Shown: positions 8,331-16,339 of the stretch, piece by piece | Layout: every line of letters starts with the position of its first letter | Position numbering within the stretch: position 1 is the first letter of the stretch | Origin: Methylophaga sp. UBA3192 | Lineage (GTDB): Bacteria > Pseudomonadota > Gammaproteobacteria > Nitrosococcales > Methylophagaceae | Assembly (NCBI GenBank): GCA_002363955.1 | Contig: DEXE01000003.1 | Span: 599,060-663,059 of the forward strand | Reading direction: 5' to 3' | Length of the DNA stretch: 64,000 nucleotides | Notes under the pieces: generated by a model | What the model was told of the DNA's origin: nothing | What the model saw: the letters and a program-made list of their open reading frames with translations, nothing else | Databases searched by the model: none | Position numbers and translations under genes: made by a program

Positions 8331-9950
8331 TTAACTATCAAAAGAAGTCCGAAAGCGTGCGGTGAGGTTGTTCATCGAATTCGCTTCGGTTTTCAATGCG
8401 ATACTGATGGCTCTGCTGCCAGCGATGGTTTCACTGACGGTTGATGCATGATTATCAAGTGTTGCGAATCGCAAACCGACCCGGTCAATCTCTTCTCGTT
8501 GCATTGAAAGGGCTTGGTTAATGGTTGTTGTCCGTTGCTCTAAATCGGCAAACCAGTGATTCATGGTGGCAAGCTGTTCTTTAAGTTCGTTTAAAGTGTG
8601 GCGATTGCCATCCCCGGCATGTTTCATTTCTGTGATTTGGTCATCAACGGCTTCCACAACCTGAATCAGATCATGTACCCATTGCCGAATTTGTCCCGTA
8701 GAGTCGGTGGTGCGCTGCGAAAGAGTTCGCACTTCGTCGGCAACAACGGCAAATCCTCGACCATGTTCGCCAGCTCTGGCGGCTTCAATGGCTGCATTAA
8801 GCGCCAGCAGATTGGTTTGTTCAGCTATTTCGGCGATGACGCTAATGACTTTTTCAATTTTTGAGGTTGATTCTGTTAGTTCTTGTATTGAGCTCGTCAC
8901 TCTTGCAATCACTTCAACGGTATTATCTGCCGCCATTTCGCTTTTTTTGAGGCCTGATTGAATAACAGCATTCGCTGTTACGGCAGATCGAAGGGTCTCA
9001 GTTGAGTCTTGCGTTGATGTTTCAATTGTAGAAGCCTGTTCGGCCATTGCCTGCATCGACAGGGTGACTTCCTGAATATGATCATGTGTCGTTCGGGATG
9101 CGGACTCCAGTTCTCTTGCCTGGCTATCAAGGTGATCGGAACGCTCATTCACGATTTTCGAGGCATTTCTGATATCGCCAATAAATCCCTCAAATCGGCC
9201 TACCAGTCGAATCAAAGCGGTCGCCACACCAGCTACTTCGTCGGAACCAGCCAGAGTCGGTGGGGTGGCCAGATCCGAATTTTTATCCATTGCCTGAATA
9301 TCCTGCTCGATCCGTTGCAGCCGGAAAATAACGGTTTTTCTTAACCAGAAGGTCATCAACACAATTACGGTCAGAAAAAATATGAAGCCGCTGATCAATG
9401 AAACCTGTTGCCGGCCAAGATAATTTAGCAGTTCATCTGAGTCCTGGGAGATATGGTTGCGACTGGTTTCCTTGCGGATATTTATTTTTTCCAGCAGGGG
9501 GGACAGCACCGGAAAGAGGGAGAAATCCACGGTTTTCCCCGCCTGATAATAGCTCTGCTCGGCGATTCCTGCGCCCAGTTCGTCAAGATAAGCCGCCAGC
9601 GGTTCGCGAAGATCGGTGCTTTCGTTGTACCAGTTACGTAGTTGTGGATTTTGCTCAATCGCATGCAATTTGGCAGGAATTGATTGTGAAAGCACTTCAA
9701 ATTGCTGGTTAATTTCACTCCATAGCAGTAACTGAGCCTTGGTTTTAAATGAGAGATCTTGCAAGTGACGGAGATCCTGTTCCAAATCAGTCAATAACCA
9801 GGATTCAGTCAGGCTGTTTTGGATAAGTTGTTCAGCGGAATTTTGCGCCTTTCCAATGATTGACCAGGACAAAAATGCCAGCGCTGAGAGCGCAAAGACA
9901 GAGAAAGAAGAAAAGAACAGAATCCTGCTACGAACCGTTTTAAGCATCAT
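8331..9950 (-). CDS. Methyl-accepting chemotaxis protein
   Basis: A 539-residue transmembrane chemoreceptor. TM1 is at about 10-31 (ILFFSSFSVFALSALAFLSW). A periplasmic helical sensor of about 150 residues follows, then TM2 near 185-207 (SLISGFIFFLTVIVLMTFWL) and a HAMP linker. The cytoplasmic signalling hairpin contains the conserved tip IAEQTNLLALNAAIEAARAG, followed by GRGFAVVADEVRTLSQRT. It should signal to CheA/CheW and the flagellar motor. The ligand cannot be predicted. No che gene is nearby. The start could be the ATG at 9950 or the adjacent one at 9947, after a weak GGTGGT site. Confidence 0.93.
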   Translation of the reverse strand: MMLKTVRSRILFFSSFSVFALSALAFLSWSIIGKAQNSAEQLIQNSLTESWLLTDLEQDLRHLQDLSFKTKAQLLLWSEINQQFEVLSQSIPAKLHAIEQNPQLRNWYNESTDLREPLAAYLDELGAGIAEQSYYQAGKTVDFSLFPVLSPLLEKINIRKETSRNHISQDSDELLNYLGRQQVSLISGFIFFLTVIVLMTFWLRKTVIFRLQRIEQDIQAMDKNSDLATPPTLAGSDEVAGVATALIRLVGRFEGFIGDIRNASKIVNERSDHLDSQARELESASRTTHDHIQEVTLSMQAMAEQASTIETSTQDSTETLRSAVTANAVIQSGLKKSEMAADNTVEVIARVTSSIQELTESTSKIEKVISVIAEIAEQTNLLALNAAIEAARAGEHGRGFAVVADEVRTLSQRTTDSTGQIRQWVHDLIQVVEAVDDQITEMKHAGDGNRHTLNELKEQLATMNHWFADLEQRTTTINQALSMQREEIDRVGLRFATLDNHASTVSETIAGSRAISIALKTEANSMNNLTARFRTSFDS

Positions 9951-10149
9951 ACCACCACATACAAATGGGAAATCATGATGCAGATTTGTTATGACATTAC
10001 GATGACGGCTACCATTAAATTGCTTGTGGTTTACCTGTTTGATTTTTCAAACCGAACATCATACTTCGCACTCTCAAGCGGACGTTTATTCATCTTTCAA
10101 GGCAAAGCTAAATCTTAAAAAACTTTTACTTACCCAGAGGTAATACGAC

Positions 10150-10976
10150 ATGACATTGGAACGGAAAATTGCCGGGATTTTTAAGCTTGATGATGAAAAC
10201 TGGATGCGACACGCCAATCCCGTGAGTGTCTGGACAAGATATTCTGTGCTTCCTTTTATCGTCATTGCGTTCTGGAGCAGGGAGTGGATTGGCTGGTGGT
10301 GTCTAGGGCTTGTTGATCTTTCAGAGCCGCCTCTGTTGTGACTGAAAATGCACCAATCAAGGCGCGAGGAGTGTGATTTAGTCGTTCTAAATAAACGACA
10401 AGCAACACAGGCCGGCGCGCGCCTCCCTGGCGCGCCGGCATACAGTCCATCCGTGGACATAAGTGGTGCATTTTCAGCCACAACCCGCAGGGCTGGGACT
10501 ATTTTTCCGCCCCTCGGCGTTGGAAATGACTTATGTTGAACAACTACATCGCATCATTTCCGCCTTGTTGGACGAAAAAATAGCCTCCAGCAGTGGTGGC
10601 TCTGAAAGATAAACAAGCCCTAGTGCCAGGTCTGGCATCTTTGTTGTGGTTATTTTTCAATCCTATCTTGTTCAAAAAACCGAAATCTACCAAAAACTGG
10701 GCATCAAAAGCCGTTCTGGGCGAGCGCGTTTATTTAAACCGGGATATGGTTCCAATACCGGATCGGCATACCATTCCATTACATGGTTTTCTTAATGGTA
10801 TTTCCTTCACAGGCTTGCTGTTAGCGGTCTGGGCTACTGTCTATTTTTCTGTCTGGGGCGCGATTCTGGGTGTGTCTTTGGCCTATCTTGGTAAAAGCTG
10901 GTTCCTGGATCGAATGGTCTGGCTTTACGAGGATATGAAGGAAGCGAACGAACTTTATCGCAGCTGGGAGTATTAG
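10150..10976 (+). pseudogene. DUF6653-like membrane protein gene split by a MITE
   Basis: Two ORF pieces form one gene. The 5' part (10150-10306) encodes MTLERKIAGIFKLDDENWMRHANPVSVWTR and a hydrophobic segment ending GWWCL. The 3' part resumes at 10624 with VPGLASLLWLFFNP and ends EANELYRSWEY at 10976. The pieces are separated by an element of 313 bp plus one copy of a 4-bp CTAG duplication. Removing 317 nt joins CTA to GTG in frame and restores a continuous 169-residue protein with about three or four membrane segments. The sequence looks like the DUF6653 family, which has no known function. The insertion stops translation early in the element, so the gene is probably inactive as it stands. 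The lack of other frameshifts suggests a recent event. Confidence 0.8.
10307..10619. mobile_element. MITE, 313 bp, IS5-like ends with CTAG target duplication
   Basis: Terminal inverted repeats of about 27 bp start GGCTTGTTGATCTTTCAGAG on the left; the reverse complement of the right end starts GGCTTGTTTATCTTTCAGAG. The element is flanked by the 4-bp direct repeat CTAG (10303-10306 and 10620-10623). It has no transposase gene. Inside is a second inverted pair (10335-10354 with 10465-10484, 19 of 20 matching) and a GC-rich hairpin (10411-10420 with 10430-10439). CTAG/YTAR duplications and GG ends are typical of some IS5-family elements, so a full-length IS5-type transposase elsewhere in the genome probably mobilised it. 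Confidence 0.85.
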
Positions 10977-10987
10977 CAGAGCCAATA

Positions 10988-11050
10988 AAAGGTATCCAGC
11001 ACAAACAAGGTGCCGAGTTTAGGGGAGCCGATCACGCTATCCTGTGTTGC
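10988..11050 (-). pseudogene. Short remnant of a KipA/PxpC-type gene
   Basis: On the minus strand, 21 codons read ATQDSVIGSPKLGTLFVLDTF. The core PKLGTLFVLD-F is identical to the C-terminal segment of the intact pxpC 1.5 kb away (GGYPKLGTLFVLDAF). Nothing else of the gene is recognisable around it, so it looks like a leftover of a second copy or relative. Confidence 0.55.
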
Positions 11051-11188
11051 CATGAAAAAGTCGTTACGACTTGAACCATAAAATTTGTTTATGCCGTCCA
11101 TAAATATTTATGTCTTTTATTTATTGCGTTGCTGGTCTAGATTAAAAAACCATAAATAACGGGTCATCAGTGACACGCTTTTCCGCCT

Positions 11189-11419
11189 ATGGAATTGCAA
11201 ATCGAAAGGATGAATATTTTGGCATTACTAGATCTGGCAACAGCATGTAAAAACATTTCTTTTACGGTTGATCGAGGCGCCATTACTGGCATGTTGGGCG
11301 CTTCGAACTCAACCAATGTAAAGGGTAAACCCCAACTTCAGCGCGATATCATTACTAATGACATCCTGGTCGATTCCTTCTCGTGGACTGGCTACCTAGC
11401 CCGGAAATTGTACTCGTAA
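11189..11419 (+). pseudogene. Possible decayed ABC transporter ATPase fragment
   Basis: A 76-codon ORF whose segment CKNISFTVDRGAITGMLGASNSTN resembles the start of an ABC ATPase domain (usual form ISFTVERGEITGLLGPNGAGKS). The Walker A Lys is missing and the rest of the protein shows no resemblance to the family. I read it as a degenerate fragment rather than a working gene. It lies in the gene-poor 10977-11467 stretch together with the pxpC-like remnant. Confidence 0.35.
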
Positions 11420-11467
11420 CAAAGTCAAATCCGCCTCCCAATGTTCACCATCAAGGAGAAGGCTTAA

Positions 11468-12337
11468 ATGTCTATTTCCCACCCGATTATTGCCGTTACC
11501 GGCTCTTCAGGAGCCGGTACTTCAACCGTAAAACATGCTTTTGAAGATATTTTTCGCCGGGCAAATATCAAACCCGTCGTTATTGAGGGCGATAGCTTTC
11601 ACAAATACACCCGTGAAGAAATGCGCGCTGAAGTCATCAATGCTGAAGCAGAAGGTCGCTCGCTGACCCACTTTGGGCCGGAGGCAAACTGCCTGGATAG
11701 ATTGGAAAAACTGTTCCAAACTTACTCTGAAACGGGGCGTGGCGAAAAGCGTCACTACATTCATGATCAGTGTGAAGCCACCAGATATAACCAACCACCA
11801 GGCACATTTACCAGGTGGCAAGAAATCGATAATGACAGCGATTTACTGTTTTATGAGGGGTTGCATGGTGGTGTTGTCACCGATGAGGTCAATATTGCCC
11901 AGTACACCGATCTGTTGATTGGTGTGGTCCCGGTTATCAATATCGAATGGATTCAGAAAATCAAGCGTGACTGCGCCAACCGTGGCTATTCGCAGGATGC
12001 CGTGGTAGACGTCATCCTCAAACGGATGCCGGATTATATTCATCATATTACGCCACAATTTTCGCGTACCCATATCAACTTCCAGCGGGTGCCGCTAATC
12101 GATACTTCCAACCCGTTTGTAATGCGCGAAATCCCGTCGGCTGATGAAAGCCTCTGTGTCATCCGTTTCAAAAACCCAGAAGTAGCGGATTTTCCTTATT
12201 ACCTGTCAATGTTGAAAGACTCATTCATGTCGCGTCCCAACAATATTGTGGTGCCAGGCGTCAAGATGGGCCTGGCGATGGAAATCATTCTGACACCGTT
12301 CGTCGATAGGATAATGGAGAAACGCAAGCGTGGTTAA
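11468..12337 (+). CDS. prkB: Phosphoribulokinase (class I, proteobacterial type)
   Basis: A 289-residue kinase of the usual length for the proteobacterial class I family. It would phosphorylate ribulose 5-phosphate to ribulose 1,5-bisphosphate. The P-loop GSSGAGTS is at residues 12-19. The substrate region contains IEGDSFHKYTREEM (about 39-52) and the segment LTHFGPEANCLDRL. The C-terminal region (FPYYLSMLKDSFMSRPNNIVVPG) is typical of the family. An AGGAGA site precedes ATG 11468. No RuBisCO or other Calvin-cycle gene is nearby. In several gammaproteobacteria this kinase occurs without RuBisCO, with an unclear role. The symbol follows the orphan prkB usage and is less certain than the family. 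Confidence 0.85.
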   Translation: MSISHPIIAVTGSSGAGTSTVKHAFEDIFRRANIKPVVIEGDSFHKYTREEMRAEVINAEAEGRSLTHFGPEANCLDRLEKLFQTYSETGRGEKRHYIHDQCEATRYNQPPGTFTRWQEIDNDSDLLFYEGLHGGVVTDEVNIAQYTDLLIGVVPVINIEWIQKIKRDCANRGYSQDAVVDVILKRMPDYIHHITPQFSRTHINFQRVPLIDTSNPFVMREIPSADESLCVIRFKNPEVADFPYYLSMLKDSFMSRPNNIVVPGVKMGLAMEIILTPFVDRIMEKRKRG

Positions 12338-12422
12338 AGTCCTTGTAAAGGTCGATCAAGAGAGCGTTTCAGTCAGGAAGATTTGGATTAAGAAACGTTA
12401 TGAATTTTTATCGACTTAAAAT

Positions 12423-13352
12423 TTACACACCAAAAAAACGATAGAAATAACGTAGTTTTTCCTGAGCTTCTTCCAGCGAAATCTGTGTAAATCTCACTTC
12501 GGTATTGGCTTGCTGTTGCGCCAGTAAAAAAGCATCGAGCACAAACAGCGTGCCTAGTTTTGGGTAGCCGCCCATGGTCTGGCGATCTTTGAGCAGGATA
12601 ATTGGCTGACCATCCGGGGGAAGTTGGATAGTGCCATAGGCAATGCCTTCGGAAATAATGCCTTGTACATTGGGAATAATCGGTTCGCCTTCAAGCCGGA
12701 TCCCCATGTTATTACTGTGCATCGAAATGCGATAGGTCCAGTGATAGAGCTTTTCCTGTTCTGCTATATCAAAGTGATCGGTTTGGTCGGTGGGAATCAC
12801 ACTGAGAATTAAAGGTTGTTGATAATCCGGGATAAATAACGGCGGAACATGGGTTTTTAATCTGGGTCGGTTTTGACTGCACGGTAAAAAGTCATCTGCT
12901 TTTAAGGGATTACCATCGCCATCAATGCCACCCATTTTTTCGCGCATCACCGTGGCAACAGACCCGAAGCATGGCTCAAACTGAAAACCATCCTGTATCG
13001 CCAGATAGCTGCGGATACCTGATTTGGCATGAGCAAAGCTGAGTATATCGCCGGTGCTTATTGGGTGTGTTTGCCAGTTTTCCAAAGGCTCGCCATTAAT
13101 GCTGGCCTGCATATCAGCGCCGGTGATGGCGATATTGGTATTGGTTAATGCTTCAAGTTGCAAGCCACCAAAGCAAATTTCCAGCGCTGGGTGATTGGGC
13201 CGGTTATCCAATAAGCGATTGGCCCATAAAAACGCATGTTCATCAGCTGCACCGCCGGGGGAGAGGCCAATATGTTGATAGGCAAAGCGGCCCAAGTCCT
13301 GCACCAGCGTCAGGATGCCGGGTTTGAGGACTTTTAAACCCGGCTGCTTCAT
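12423..13352 (-). CDS. pxpC: 5-oxoprolinase subunit PxpC (KipA/AHS2 family)
   Basis: A 309-residue protein of the KipA/allophanate-hydrolase-subunit-2 family. It carries the typical segments GILTLVQDLGRFAYQHIGLSPGG (start) and ILLKDRQTMGGYPKLGTLFVLDAF (about 250-275). With PxpA and PxpB it forms the ATP-dependent 5-oxoprolinase that converts 5-oxo-L-proline to L-glutamate. Its start overlaps the end of pxpB by 4 nt, so the two are translationally coupled. It is the last gene of the pxpABC operon on the minus strand. Confidence 0.93.
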   Translation of the reverse strand: MKQPGLKVLKPGILTLVQDLGRFAYQHIGLSPGGAADEHAFLWANRLLDNRPNHPALEICFGGLQLEALTNTNIAITGADMQASINGEPLENWQTHPISTGDILSFAHAKSGIRSYLAIQDGFQFEPCFGSVATVMREKMGGIDGDGNPLKADDFLPCSQNRPRLKTHVPPLFIPDYQQPLILSVIPTDQTDHFDIAEQEKLYHWTYRISMHSNNMGIRLEGEPIIPNVQGIISEGIAYGTIQLPPDGQPIILLKDRQTMGGYPKLGTLFVLDAFLLAQQQANTEVRFTQISLEEAQEKLRYFYRFFGV

Positions 13353-14032
13353 TCCAGCTGACCGCCTGCCAGCAGAAATTCAGCCTTACTGACCGGGATA
13401 AATTGCACTCGATCACCTGGTAACACAGGGCATAATTTTGGACTTTGCCGATCAAACATTTTCATGGTGGTACGCCCCAGAATGTTCCAACCGCCGGGTG
13501 TGTTAATGGGGTATACCGCTGTTTGTTGATCGGCAATCGCTACCGAACCAGCAACGACATTGGGGCGGGGCGTTTTCAGTCTTGGTGTAGCGAGTTGATT
13601 GGAGACATTGCCCATATAAGCAAATCCCGGTGCAAAACCGATGGCAAAAATTTGATAGATGGTGTCACTATGGCGTTGAATGACTTCATCAATGCTGATC
13701 TGATGAAAGTCGGCCACATGGTGCAAATCAGGTCCGACATCAGGGTGATACCAAACCGGAATTTCAATCAATTTGCCCATTTCAGCATGGTTGGTATTCA
13801 AGTTTGAAAGGTGTTGCTGAATTTTATCCTGGATGCCTGGAAAGTCATTTTTCCGTGGGTCGTAACAGAGCATTAACGTAGTATAGCTCGGTACAAGGCC
13901 CCGAATTTCTTCCTGTAATTCTTTATGCAGCCGTTTGGTCGCGGCGCGAATCACGGGCACCAGATCGGTGTTTATCTGTTCACCAAAGCGAATCAATACT
14001 GCGTCAGGGCCTGCCTGTTCAATCTGAAACAT
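13349..14032 (-). CDS. pxpB: 5-oxoprolinase subunit PxpB (KipI/AHS1 family)
   Basis: A 227-residue protein of the KipI/allophanate-hydrolase-subunit-1 family. The hallmark segment AIGFAPGFAYMG lies near 135-147, followed by TPRLKTPRPNVVAGSVAIADQQTAVYP and TPGGWNILGRT. PxpB and PxpC form the subcomplex that activates 5-oxoproline for PxpA. The start lies 2 nt after the pxpA stop, and its stop overlaps pxpC. Confidence 0.93.
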   Translation of the reverse strand: MFQIEQAGPDAVLIRFGEQINTDLVPVIRAATKRLHKELQEEIRGLVPSYTTLMLCYDPRKNDFPGIQDKIQQHLSNLNTNHAEMGKLIEIPVWYHPDVGPDLHHVADFHQISIDEVIQRHSDTIYQIFAIGFAPGFAYMGNVSNQLATPRLKTPRPNVVAGSVAIADQQTAVYPINTPGGWNILGRTTMKMFDRQSPKLCPVLPGDRVQFIPVSKAEFLLAGGQLE

Positions 14033-14034
14033 GA

Positions 14035-14808
14035 TCAGCAGCGGTATAGTTTGTTGAACGTATTACGGATATGTCGAACGGCCTTAACGGATTCGGCATT
14101 ATCGCCATGGACGCATAGCGTATCGGCATCGAGCTTCAATCGCTGACCATTGCGGCTGATGACGCTGCCTTCGGTGGCCAGTAATAACGCCTGTTCAAGG
14201 ATTTGCTGCTCCGAACGAAACACAGCGCCTTCCTGATTTCGCGGACGTAACAGACCGTTATTTTCATAAGCCCGATCAGCAAAGGCTTCGAATAGTAATT
14301 TGATACCAAACTCGGCCGCAATGGATTCGGTTTTGCGATTATCAGTTGATGCCAGAACCATTAAGGGCAGATTGCTATCGTAGGACGCTATCGCCTCCAA
14401 TATTGCTCGCAGAATATCGGCATCACGCATCATATCGTTGTAGAGCGCACCATGCGGTTTGACGTAACTTACATGGCTGTCATGTGCCCTGCAAATTCCA
14501 TCCAGTGCACCAATCTGATATTGCACCATCGAGATAATTTCCAGAGGTGTGCATTGCATACTGCGACGGCCAAAACCAATCAGATCCGGATAACTTGGAT
14601 GGGCGCCAATCTGAGTTTGGGATTGTTTTGCTAAAAGCACCGTCCGCGTCATGGTGAGCGGATCGGAAGCATGAAAACCACAGGCGATATTGGCCATGTC
14701 CACCAAGGGCATCACCTGCTCATCCATCCCCATTGACCACGGTCCAAGACTTTCGCCCATATCACAATTAAGCAGCAGTTTTTTGATTGGGGGCTGGCGT
14801 TGGTTCAT
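14035..14808 (-). CDS. pxpA: 5-oxoprolinase subunit PxpA (LamB/YcsF family)
   Basis: A 257-residue protein of the LamB/YcsF family with the N-terminal signature LLNCDMGESLGPW, then MANIACGFHASDP and YVKPHGALYNDM. It is the hydrolytic partner of PxpBC in ATP-dependent 5-oxoproline cleavage. It is the first gene of the operon; the promoter should lie in the 14809-15120 gap. In many genomes the order is pxpB-pxpC-pxpA, so the A-B-C order here is a small variation. Confidence 0.93.
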   Translation of the reverse strand: MNQRQPPIKKLLLNCDMGESLGPWSMGMDEQVMPLVDMANIACGFHASDPLTMTRTVLLAKQSQTQIGAHPSYPDLIGFGRRSMQCTPLEIISMVQYQIGALDGICRAHDSHVSYVKPHGALYNDMMRDADILRAILEAIASYDSNLPLMVLASTDNRKTESIAAEFGIKLLFEAFADRAYENNGLLRPRNQEGAVFRSEQQILEQALLLATEGSVISRNGQRLKLDADTLCVHGDNAESVKAVRHIRNTFNKLYRC

Positions 14809-15011
14809 GGCTTGGCATGTTCAGCAAATTAAACGGTAGGTAAAGGATACACGCTTATTTTAGTGACAGAAATTAAGTCTTGGTTAGAAATAACATTTAA
14901 TAGGTGGTTTGCTTATTTAGCGAGGTAATTCTTGCGGCATGAACTTATAAAAAAACCGATTTGTCACAGGTTTATTCGCTTGGCGTCAGCATCATAAAAA
15001 ACTGAACGAGT

Positions 15012-15025
15012 GTGATTAATATCAA
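15012..15025. promoter_or_regulatory. FNR/Anr-like box, distal
   Basis: GTGATTAATATCAA matches the FNR/Anr consensus TTGAT-N4-ATCAA at 9 of 10 defined positions. It lies about 97 nt before the 15122 start, a position that would suit activation. Confidence 0.5.
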
Positions 15026-15095
15026 GCCAAGCGTTTGCCAGGAGAGAGTAGCTAACGTCAAAACGATGGGCTGTTTTCTGTTCGAAAATAATTAA

Positions 15096-15109
15096 TTGAT
15101 AACAATCAA
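15096..15109. promoter_or_regulatory. FNR/Anr box, proximal, perfect consensus
   Basis: TTGATAACAATCAA is a perfect TTGAT-N4-ATCAA palindrome. It ends only 12 nt before ATG 15122, overlapping the leader and close to the ribosome site, so binding here would more likely repress or block than activate. The two boxes are 84 bp apart centre to centre, about eight helical turns. Confidence 0.6.
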
Positions 15110-15121
15110 GGGCAGGTGCTT

Positions 15122-15694
15122 ATGGTATCCAACGATCTAAATAATAGTTCGACGCCTAACTGGGCCAGTATTCTTGGCGTAGTGGCGATCATGCTAGGCG
15201 TCTTTCTGACGGCGATGCATGGTACAGAGTTAATGAAACAATCTGTTATGACCTCAAATATGCCGGTTTCGGGGGTAATGCCTGAAGCCGATTGTCCTTT
15301 AGGTGAGCTTGATGAAGAAGGTATCACGCTGGAGCAGTGTGAATTTCTTGTTGATTATGTGCAAGGTATTGCACAGTCTACCCCCGACTGGTTTCCCGAC
15401 ACGATGATGAAACTGGCTTTAGTCGGTACATTACTTGCGTTTGCCTCAGTCATCATTGGTGGGGCATTAGTGAATTACACCCCGTGGTCTACGACGGCCG
15501 CCATCGCAGTGTTTATCGGACTGGCGGCAGTTGATTTGCTGCAGTTTGCTGCTGTGGTGATGACAGGGCCTTTATTGCGGGATATGTACCTGTGGAGCAT
15601 CCTGCTGTGGTTCCTTCTGCACTTGATGTTACTGGTCGGCGCTATTGCAGGTCGGCATACCGAAGCGGCACGCATCCAACGCGACGTTGCCTGA
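15122..15694 (+). CDS. Four-helix membrane protein of unknown function upstream of cytochrome b561
   Basis: A 190-residue inner-membrane protein that I do not recognise. Hydrophobic segments are at about 14-34 (ASILGVVAIMLGVFLTAMHG), 98-118 (LALVGTLLAFASVIIGGALV), 124-145 and 157-178. A loop with two Cys residues (EADCPLGELDEEGITLEQCEFL, about 57-78) lies between helices 1 and 2, probably in the periplasm, and could form a disulfide or bind a cofactor. ATG 15122 follows GGCAGG; a GTG six nt upstream is an alternative. The gene is 30 nt before the cytochrome b561 gene and is probably co-transcribed under the FNR-like sites. Confidence 0.7.
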   Translation: MVSNDLNNSSTPNWASILGVVAIMLGVFLTAMHGTELMKQSVMTSNMPVSGVMPEADCPLGELDEEGITLEQCEFLVDYVQGIAQSTPDWFPDTMMKLALVGTLLAFASVIIGGALVNYTPWSTTAAIAVFIGLAAVDLLQFAAVVMTGPLLRDMYLWSILLWFLLHLMLLVGAIAGRHTEAARIQRDVA

Positions 15695-15724
15695 TTCTCA
15701 CAAATAATTAATTGGAAGATAATT

Positions 15725-16267
15725 ATGCAAAGACAAGGTTTTAACAGAGCGGTCGTTGTCCTTCACTGGTTGCTGGCCGTTTCAATATTTTTTCTCTTTA
15801 TTTCCAGCTGGTGGATGATGGGCCTGCCATTACCCTCTGAAGAGCTGCAGTTCCGGGCATTCCCGTTCCAATTGCACAAGAACATCGGCTTGACGCTGGT
15901 AGTACTGTTGATCGTAATGCTTTACATGCGATTTAAATATCCACCTGCACCACCGTCGGCACAGGATATGACACCGTGGATGCATAAGTCAGCGATACTG
16001 GCGCACATTGCCATTTACGGGCTTATCTTTTTTGTCTGTATCAGTGGTTATCTCTCTTCGGCACATACCAAGTGGGATACAACTGTTTGGTGGTTATTTA
16101 CGCTGCCACGCATTGCTGAAGCCAACGAAGATATGAATGAGTTCTGGGGTGAATTACATACCTATTCAGCATGGATTCTGCTGGCATTGATTGCGGTGCA
16201 TGTCAGCGGGGCGATTTACCATTCCTACCGGAATGACGGCATTATCAGACGCATGATGCGGTGGTAA
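15725..16267 (+). CDS. Cytochrome b561 family diheme membrane protein
   Basis: A 180-residue four-helix cytochrome b561 of bacterial CybB type. Candidate heme-ligating or membrane His residues are H14 (VLHWLL), H51 (QLHKNIG), H94 (AHIAIYG), H145 (ELHTYSA) and H159 (AVHVSG). In this family it shuttles electrons between quinol and a periplasmic acceptor, or scavenges superoxide. It lies 30 nt after the four-helix membrane gene, so the pair may form one redox complex. A strong terminator follows. The substrate is not known. Confidence 0.88.
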   Translation: MQRQGFNRAVVVLHWLLAVSIFFLFISSWWMMGLPLPSEELQFRAFPFQLHKNIGLTLVVLLIVMLYMRFKYPPAPPSAQDMTPWMHKSAILAHIAIYGLIFFVCISGYLSSAHTKWDTTVWWLFTLPRIAEANEDMNEFWGELHTYSAWILLALIAVHVSGAIYHSYRNDGIIRRMMRW

Positions 16268-16290
16268 TAAGCACGACTCGTGAAACAGAA

Positions 16291-16316
16291 AGGGCCGCTT
16301 AGCGGCCCTTTTTTTA
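16291..16316 (+). terminator. Rho-independent terminator after cytochrome b561
   Basis: A stem AGGGCCGC (16291-16298) pairs perfectly with GCGGCCCT (16302-16309) around a TTA loop, followed by a run of Ts. It ends the 15122-16267 operon. Confidence 0.9.
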
Positions 16317-16339
16317 TCGGACAAGCTCAATCGAAATTT

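Larger units (their letters stand above)
14809..15121. other. Divergent intergenic region, 313 nt
   Basis: This separates pxpA from the 15122 membrane gene. It should contain promoters for both directions. On the right side it holds two FNR-like sites, listed separately. I see no small ORF or RNA gene in it. Confidence 0.6.

Noticed and set aside
10262..10539. Open frames within the MITE
   Set aside because: The element lacks any transposase-like sequence and the frames change across its palindromes; they are not genes.
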